Source: Pseudomonadota bacterium
Lineage (GTDB): Bacteria > Pseudomonadota > Alphaproteobacteria > Sphingomonadales > Sphingomonadaceae
DNA length: 18,898 bases
Reading direction: 5' to 3'
Assembly (NCBI GenBank): GCA_023433305.1
Contig: JAEZCZ010000080.1
Coordinates: forward strand, 1 to 18,898
Shown here: piece after piece, positions 14,989 to 18,898 of the stretch
Numbering within the stretch: the stretch's first letter is position 1
Layout of the letters: every line of letters starts with the position of its first letter
Translations under genes and position numbers: made by a program
Notes under the pieces: model-generated
What the model saw: only the letters and a program-made list of their open reading frames with translations
What the model was told of the DNA's origin: nothing
Database searches by the model: none

Positions 14989-15696
14989 ATGAACAAGCTC
15001 TACCCCGACGCCGCGTCTGCTTTGGAAGGCCTGCTCCGCGATGGAATGCTGATCGCGGCCGGAGGTTTCGGGCTCTGCGGATTGCCCGAACGGCTGCTCG
15101 AGGCGATCCAGGCGAGCGGGGTGAAGGACCTGACCTTTGCGAGCAACAACGCCGGGATCGACAACGAGGGCATCGGCAAGCTGCTGCGAACCAGGCAGGT
15201 CAGGAAGATGATCAGCTCCTACGTCGGCGAGAACAAGGAGTTCGAGCGGCAGTATCTCGCCGGCGAGCTCGAGGTCGAGTTCTGCCCCCAAGGCACGCTC
15301 GCCGAGCGGATGCGCGCGGGCGGCGCGGGCATTCCTGGGTTCTACACCAAGACCGGCGTCGGCACGCAGGTGGCCGAGGGCAAGGAAACCAAGGTGTTCG
15401 ACGGGCAGGAGTATGTGCTCGAGCGCGGCATCTTCGCCGACCTCTCGATCGTCAAGGCGTGGAAGGCCGATGAGACCGGCAACTGCCTGTTCCGCAAGAC
15501 CGCGCGCAACTTCAACCTGCCCGCCGCGACTTGCGGCAAGGTGTGCGTGGTCGAGGTCGAGGAAGTGGTGCCGACCGGCAGCCTCGATCCCGACGCCATC
15601 CACCTGCCCGGGATCTACGTCCAACGCATGACCGTCGGTGCGCCGTACGATAAGAAGATCGAGTTCGTCACGACCCGCGAGAAGGAGGCCGCCTGA
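14989..15696 (+). CDS. scoA: Succinyl-CoA:3-oxoacid CoA-transferase subunit A
   Basis: 235 residues, normal for the alpha subunit of the family I CoA-transferases. With ScoB it moves CoA from succinyl-CoA to acetoacetate or a related 3-oxoacid, feeding ketone bodies and short-chain acids into acetyl-CoA. Visible family patterns are LYPDAASALEGLLRDGM at the N-terminus, GGFGLCGLPERLL (25-37), FASNNAGIDNEGIG, SSYVGENKEFERQYLAGELEVE and GAGIPGFYTKTGVGT. The catalytic Glu is in ScoB. ATG 14989 is preceded by CGGAG at 14977-14981. The stop at 15694-15696 is only five bases from the stop of a convergent methyltransferase gene, so scoA is not directly followed by scoB as is usual. Closely related 3-oxoadipate CoA-transferases (PcaI) are the main alternative, but the N-terminal sequence favours ScoA. 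Confidence 0.93.
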   Translation: MNKLYPDAASALEGLLRDGMLIAAGGFGLCGLPERLLEAIQASGVKDLTFASNNAGIDNEGIGKLLRTRQVRKMISSYVGENKEFERQYLAGELEVEFCPQGTLAERMRAGGAGIPGFYTKTGVGTQVAEGKETKVFDGQEYVLERGIFADLSIVKAWKADETGNCLFRKTARNFNLPAATCGKVCVVEVEEVVPTGSLDPDAIHLPGIYVQRMTVGAPYDKKIEFVTTREKEAA

Positions 15697-15701
15697 GCGT
15701 G

Positions 15702-16646
15702 TCAGCCGCGATGGAAGGTTGCGACGATGACGGCGATACGGTCCGCTTCGGCGTAAGCGGGATTGGAGAGCTCTTCGCCGAACACGTCGGGATCGGTCTC
15801 GCGCCACGCGAACCGAAGGCCGTGGCGCGAGGCGAGACCTTCGAGCGCTTCGATCAAGGGCGAGCATCCGTCGACGATAGTGGTACCGGTGTAGAGCAGG
15901 AACCGCCCTCCAGGCGCCAGGCGGGCCGTCGCCATTCGCGTCATGTCGAGCGCGATCCTGCCGCCCATGAGATCGCCGCCGTCGCGGTACGCGCGTCCGG
16001 CGGCGTCGATGATGTAGGGCGGATTGGCGATTGCCAAATCGATCGGATCATCGATCGCGGACAAATCCTCGGCTCGCAATGTTTCTACTTCCACCCCGGC
16101 TGCGGCTGCGTTGATGCGGGCAAAGGACAACGCGGCTGCGTTGACGTCGGTGAGAGTGACGCGCGCATCGGGCTGGGCGAGAGCGGCGACGATCCCGCCC
16201 ACACCACAGCCGGTGCCGATATCGACGATATGGGCGCGCTCGGAGAGTGGCCGACGCGCCAGCTCGGTCTCGATGGCGGCGGCGAAGCGGTAGCTGTCGG
16301 GCCCGAAGAAGACGGCATCCTCCGCCTCGGTCGGATAGGCGGAATGGATGAACAGCCGCTCGCCCAGCGAGGACACGCGCACGGCGGAGCGAAAAAGCTC
16401 CCCTTCGCAGCTCAGCATGCCGGCCCGATCGAGCAGGGCTTCGATTTCCGGATCGATGGCGCCGCGCCGAAACGGCAGCGACCATCCCAGCACATCACGC
16501 AAGTCACCCGCGAGGGCGTCTGGGCGACGGGCCAGAACTCGCGCGTGGCTGGCCGGGCTAATCGTTGTGAAGCGGTAGCGCCGCGCCGCGAGGCTGGCGA
16601 GCAGGGCCTGCAGCGACTGCTCGCGGGCTTCGGTCGGTTCTCTCAT
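15702..16646 (-). CDS. Class I SAM-dependent methyltransferase with NPPY motif
   Basis: 314 residues, cytosolic. Residues about 1-115 form an N-terminal module (TTISPASHARVLARRPDALAG, then a helix-rich part and ERLFIHSAYPTE). It resembles the extra domain found before some small-type methyltransferases, including actinobacterial proteins of similar build. The catalytic part has motif I VDIGTGCGVGG (141-151), acidic motif II TLTDVN (164-169), and NPPYI (208-212). NPPY marks enzymes that methylate a nitrogen in a planar group, such as glutamine (PrmC-type), adenine or guanine in RNA. The substrate cannot be told. ATG 16646 is preferred: the longer frame from 16733 would overlap the scoB start on the other strand, and its 29 extra residues look non-coding. 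The ribosome-binding site is weak. The gene lies between and opposite to scoA and scoB. Confidence 0.85.
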   Translation of the reverse strand: MREPTEAREQSLQALLASLAARRYRFTTISPASHARVLARRPDALAGDLRDVLGWSLPFRRGAIDPEIEALLDRAGMLSCEGELFRSAVRVSSLGERLFIHSAYPTEAEDAVFFGPDSYRFAAAIETELARRPLSERAHIVDIGTGCGVGGIVAALAQPDARVTLTDVNAAALSFARINAAAAGVEVETLRAEDLSAIDDPIDLAIANPPYIIDAAGRAYRDGGDLMGGRIALDMTRMATARLAPGGRFLLYTGTTIVDGCSPLIEALEGLASRHGLRFAWRETDPDVFGEELSNPAYAEADRIAVIVATFHRG

Positions 16647-16710
16647 CGCCTGACACAACCCACCACCTACTCGGCCGGTTTCATTCCCGGCGTCGAACGA
16701 AGGAGTTTCC

Positions 16711-17346
16711 ATGCCCTGGTCCCGTGACGACATGGCCGCCCGCGCCGCGCGCGAGCTGCAGGACGGGTTCTACGTCAACCTCGGCATCGGCATCCCGACG
16801 CTGGTGGCGAACCATATTCCCGATGGCATGGACGTGACGCTGCAGAGCGAGAACGGGATGCTCGGGATCGGGCCCTTCCCTTATCCCGACGAGGTCGATG
16901 CCGACCTCATCAACGCCGGCAAGCAGACCGTCAGCGAGTTACCGCGCACCGCGTATTTCGACAGCGCGACCAGCTTCGCGATGATCCGCGGCGGGCATAT
17001 CGACCTCGCGGTGCTGGGCTCGATGGAGGTGTCCGAGAACGGCGACATCGCCAACTGGATGATCCCGGGCAAGATGATCAAGGGCATGGGCGGGGCGATG
17101 GACCTCGTCGCCGGGGTCAAGAAGATCATCGTGGTGATGGAGCACGTGGCCAAGGACGGCAGCGCGAAGTTCATCCCCGAATGCACGCTGCCGCTGACCG
17201 GCCGCAACGTCGTCGACATGATCGTCAGCGATCTTGCGGTATTCCAGCGCCCCGACCACCACAGCCCCTTCAGGCTGATCGAGCTGGCGCCGGGAGTAAG
17301 CGCTGAGGAAGTAGCCGCAAAGACCACGGCGAGGTACGAGGGTTAG
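16711..17346 (+). CDS. scoB: Succinyl-CoA:3-oxoacid CoA-transferase subunit B
   Basis: 211 residues, the usual beta-subunit length. It contains the catalytic signature SENGMLGIGP, with Glu47 expected to form the glutamyl-CoA thioester. Other family stretches are YVNLGIGIPTLVANHIP (21-37), FDSATSFAMIRGGHIDLAVLG, GDIANWMIPGKMIKGMGGAMDLVAG and CTLPLTGRNVVDMIVSDLAVF. ATG 16711 has an excellent AAGGAG (16700-16705) five bases upstream. It is separated from its partner scoA by 1,014 bases holding an antisense methyltransferase gene. It must therefore be made either from a long read-through transcript or from a promoter in the 64-base gap 16647-16710, where no clear -35/-10 pair is visible. Confidence 0.93.
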   Translation: MPWSRDDMAARAARELQDGFYVNLGIGIPTLVANHIPDGMDVTLQSENGMLGIGPFPYPDEVDADLINAGKQTVSELPRTAYFDSATSFAMIRGGHIDLAVLGSMEVSENGDIANWMIPGKMIKGMGGAMDLVAGVKKIIVVMEHVAKDGSAKFIPECTLPLTGRNVVDMIVSDLAVFQRPDHHSPFRLIELAPGVSAEEVAAKTTARYEG

Positions 17347-17453
17347 CCGCCGGCCCGGCGTCCCCTGCCATAAGTGCGGCTTGTGATCGGCCGGCAATAT
17401 TCGATTGGAGCGGGCCTCGGCAGCGCGCTAGCACGGCGGCGAAGGGAGACGTC

Positions 17454-18137
17454 ATGGGCTATATGCTGATCACCGCCAACCGGAACTATTCGAGCTGGTC
17501 GCTGCGGCCTTGGGTGCTGATGAAGGCGCTCGGCATTGCGTTCGAAGACCGCGTGGTGGCATTCGAGGAGCCCGACAACTACGAGCGGTTGCGCGGCTTC
17601 TCTCCTACAGGACAGGTACCCGTGCTGAGCGACGGCGAGCTTACTGTGTGGGACTCGCTCGGTATCACCTTGTACCTCGCCGAGCGGCATTCCGGTGTCT
17701 GGCCTGGAGAGAACGAAGCGCGGGCCTTCGCGCAATGCATCGTCGCCGAGATGCACGGGGGTTTTGGCGCCTTGCGCAACGACTGCACGATGAACGTGGG
17801 GGTGCGCGTGACGCCCAAGCCGATGTCGCTGGGCTTGCGCCGCAACGTCGCGCGGTTGCGCGAGATCTTCGAGCAAGGGCCCGAACGCTTCGGTGGACCC
17901 TGGCTGGCGGGGCCTGCGTTTTCGGCCGCCGACGCGTTCTATGCGCCGGTGGCGTTCCGCGTCCGCACTTACGGGCTCGACGTCGGTAAAGGCCAGGCCT
18001 GGGTGGATGACGTGCTCGCGCACCCGGCGATGCAGGATTGGGAAAGCCAGGCGCTTGCCGAAACCTGGCGCGAAGAAGGCCACGAGGCCGAGCTCGCCAG
18101 CTGCGGCACCGTCACGGCCGACTACCGGCAAACCTAG
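17454..18137 (+). CDS. Glutathione S-transferase family protein
   Basis: 227 residues with the two-domain GST build. The thioredoxin-like N-terminal domain (about 1-82) has NRNYSSWSLRPW (9-20), where Ser13 or Ser14 would activate glutathione. It also has TGQVPVL with the cis-proline P56, and the glutathione-binding acid/serine pair D67-S68 in WDSLGITLYLAE. The helical C-terminal domain (about 88-210) carries the N-capping box FSAADAFYAPV (156-166). The N-terminal signature belongs to a proteobacterial GST subgroup with no settled substrate, so detoxification by glutathione conjugation is the family-level guess. ATG 17454 follows AAGGGAGA (17442-17449) at 4 bases. The 107-base gap to scoB holds no clear promoter or terminator, so co-transcription with scoB is possible. 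Confidence 0.88.
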   Translation: MGYMLITANRNYSSWSLRPWVLMKALGIAFEDRVVAFEEPDNYERLRGFSPTGQVPVLSDGELTVWDSLGITLYLAERHSGVWPGENEARAFAQCIVAEMHGGFGALRNDCTMNVGVRVTPKPMSLGLRRNVARLREIFEQGPERFGGPWLAGPAFSAADAFYAPVAFRVRTYGLDVGKGQAWVDDVLAHPAMQDWESQALAETWREEGHEAELASCGTVTADYRQT

Positions 18138-18233
18138 CCGAACTTCCCCGAGCTTGTTCAGGGCGCATCTTCGCTAGCCAATCGGCTCGCGGCTCGCCAT
18201 TCTGCTCCTCCGGGAGTGGAGAGGAATTCCTGC

Positions 18234-18898
18234 ATGGCTGCTTCGTGGCGCCGCGATTCGCCGTGGCTGGCGCTGATCCTGCTGATGGCGATCAGCACGG
18301 TCGGATTCATCGACCGGATCGTGGTCAACGTGCTGGTCGAGCCGATCAAGAGCGAGTTCCAGCTCAGCGATACGCAAGTCTCGTTCATGGGCATGGCCTT
18401 TACGGTGCTCAATATCGGCGTGGGTCTGATCGTGGCGCGGTTCGCCGAGCGCGTGAGACGCCTGTCGCTGATCTCGGTGGGAACGCTGGCGTGGTCTGCC
18501 GCGACGGCGGCCTGCGGCTGGGCCGGTAGCTGGTTACAGCTCCTGGTGGCGCGCATGGGCGTGGGACTGGGCGAAGCCATTGGGCTGCCGAGCCTTCAAT
18601 CGGTAATCTCCGACTACTTCCCAGCCAACAAGCGCGGCCTCGCCATTTCGGTGCTGATGCTGGCGCCGCCGATCGGCGCTTTCATCGGCTTCGTGGGCGG
18701 CGGGTGGATCGCGCAGGAGTTCGACTGGCGCTTCACCTTTCTGATCGCCGCGGTGCCGGGGGTGCTGCTCGGCATTCTCGCCTGGCTATTCATCGCCGAG
18801 CCGCCGCGCGGCCGCCACGACATCGGCGCAGGGGACGACGTGCCGCCGATGAGCGCGGTGCTGCGCCGGCTCTTCGCGCTGCCGAGCGCGCGCAATCT
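18234..18898 (+). CDS. Major facilitator superfamily transporter, N-terminal half (cut by the window end)
   Basis: The frame opens at ATG 18234 and stays open to the window edge, giving 221 residues and no stop. GGAGAGGAA (18218-18226) lies 7 bases upstream. Six hydrophobic segments are visible (about 11-35, 48-68, 77-97, 101-121, 135-158 and 167-188), matching the first half of a 12-helix MFS protein. TM1 carries FIDR (25-28), and the stretch LVEPIKSEFQLSDTQVS after it is typical of the Spinster-like and organic-anion MFS proteins abundant in sphingomonads. The loop 2-3 motif A is degenerate (RFAERVRR). R107 with GVGLGEA fits the conserved TM4 region. A polar segment after TM6 begins the central loop. 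The substrate cannot be inferred from this half. Confidence 0.9.
   Translation, partial: MAASWRRDSPWLALILLMAISTVGFIDRIVVNVLVEPIKSEFQLSDTQVSFMGMAFTVLNIGVGLIVARFAERVRRLSLISVGTLAWSAATAACGWAGSWLQLLVARMGVGLGEAIGLPSLQSVISDYFPANKRGLAISVLMLAPPIGAFIGFVGGGWIAQEFDWRFTFLIAAVPGVLLGILAWLFIAEPPRGRHDIGAGDDVPPMSAVLRRLFALPSARN

Noticed and set aside
15699..16727. Plus-strand open frame (342 codons) filling the scoA-scoB gap
   Set aside because: It would restore a same-strand operon, but its translation lacks any domain, while the opposite frame encodes motif I and NPPY of a methyltransferase.

Overview
The window is a high-GC stretch of an alphaproteobacterial chromosome, most likely from the order Sphingomonadales (Sphingomonadaceae or Erythrobacteraceae). 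This is inferred from codon use, from the GroEL, DNA polymerase I and ScoA/ScoB sequences, and from the mix of neighbours (MarR-GNAT regulator, PIMT-erythromycin-esterase fusion, Cdc48-type ATPase, small Ala/Glu lipoprotein). It is ordinary, gene-dense core chromosome: I see no insertion sequence, prophage, CRISPR array, rRNA or tRNA.

Layout. 1-1520 is the 3' part of groEL, closed by a strong hairpin terminator that it shares with a convergent MarR-GNAT gene (1581-2516, minus). That gene carries an in-frame amber codon 17 codons after its apparent true start. A divergent intergenic region with a 14-bp palindrome leads to a small host-attachment-family protein (2637-3044). Next come a two-domain PIMT/erythromycin-esterase protein (3089-5068), a membrane-anchored DUF1963-like protein (5134-6837), an exported methyltransferase-like protein (6905-7666) and a class A beta-lactamase-like protein (7800-8834). 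A shared terminator separates the last from a convergent, very acidic small lipoprotein (8903-9175, minus). polA (9345-12200) runs convergently into a Cdc48/p97-type double AAA ATPase (12241-14559, minus).

The 429-bp gap 14560-14988 is the only long non-coding stretch. On its minus strand it has the architecture of a small RNA: a TAAAAT -10 box, three hairpins, a C-rich single strand with two CUCCC motifs, and a Rho-independent terminator with a U tract (about 14805 to 14674). After it, scoA (14989-15696) and scoB (16711-17346) encode the two subunits of a succinyl-CoA:3-oxoacid CoA-transferase. They are separated by an oppositely oriented NPPY-type methyltransferase gene (15702-16646). A glutathione S-transferase (17454-18137) and the start of an MFS transporter (18234 to the window end) close the window.

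How the genes work together: most are independent transcription units. A loose theme of protein and cell maintenance (GroEL, PIMT, Cdc48-type unfoldase, DNA polymerase I, GST) is visible but is not evidence of one pathway. ScoA and ScoB must assemble into one enzyme despite their split genes. The observations most worth following up are the candidate sRNA, the amber-interrupted regulator with its operator-like palindrome, the beta-lactamase with Asp at the catalytic Glu166 position, and the split scoA/scoB pair.
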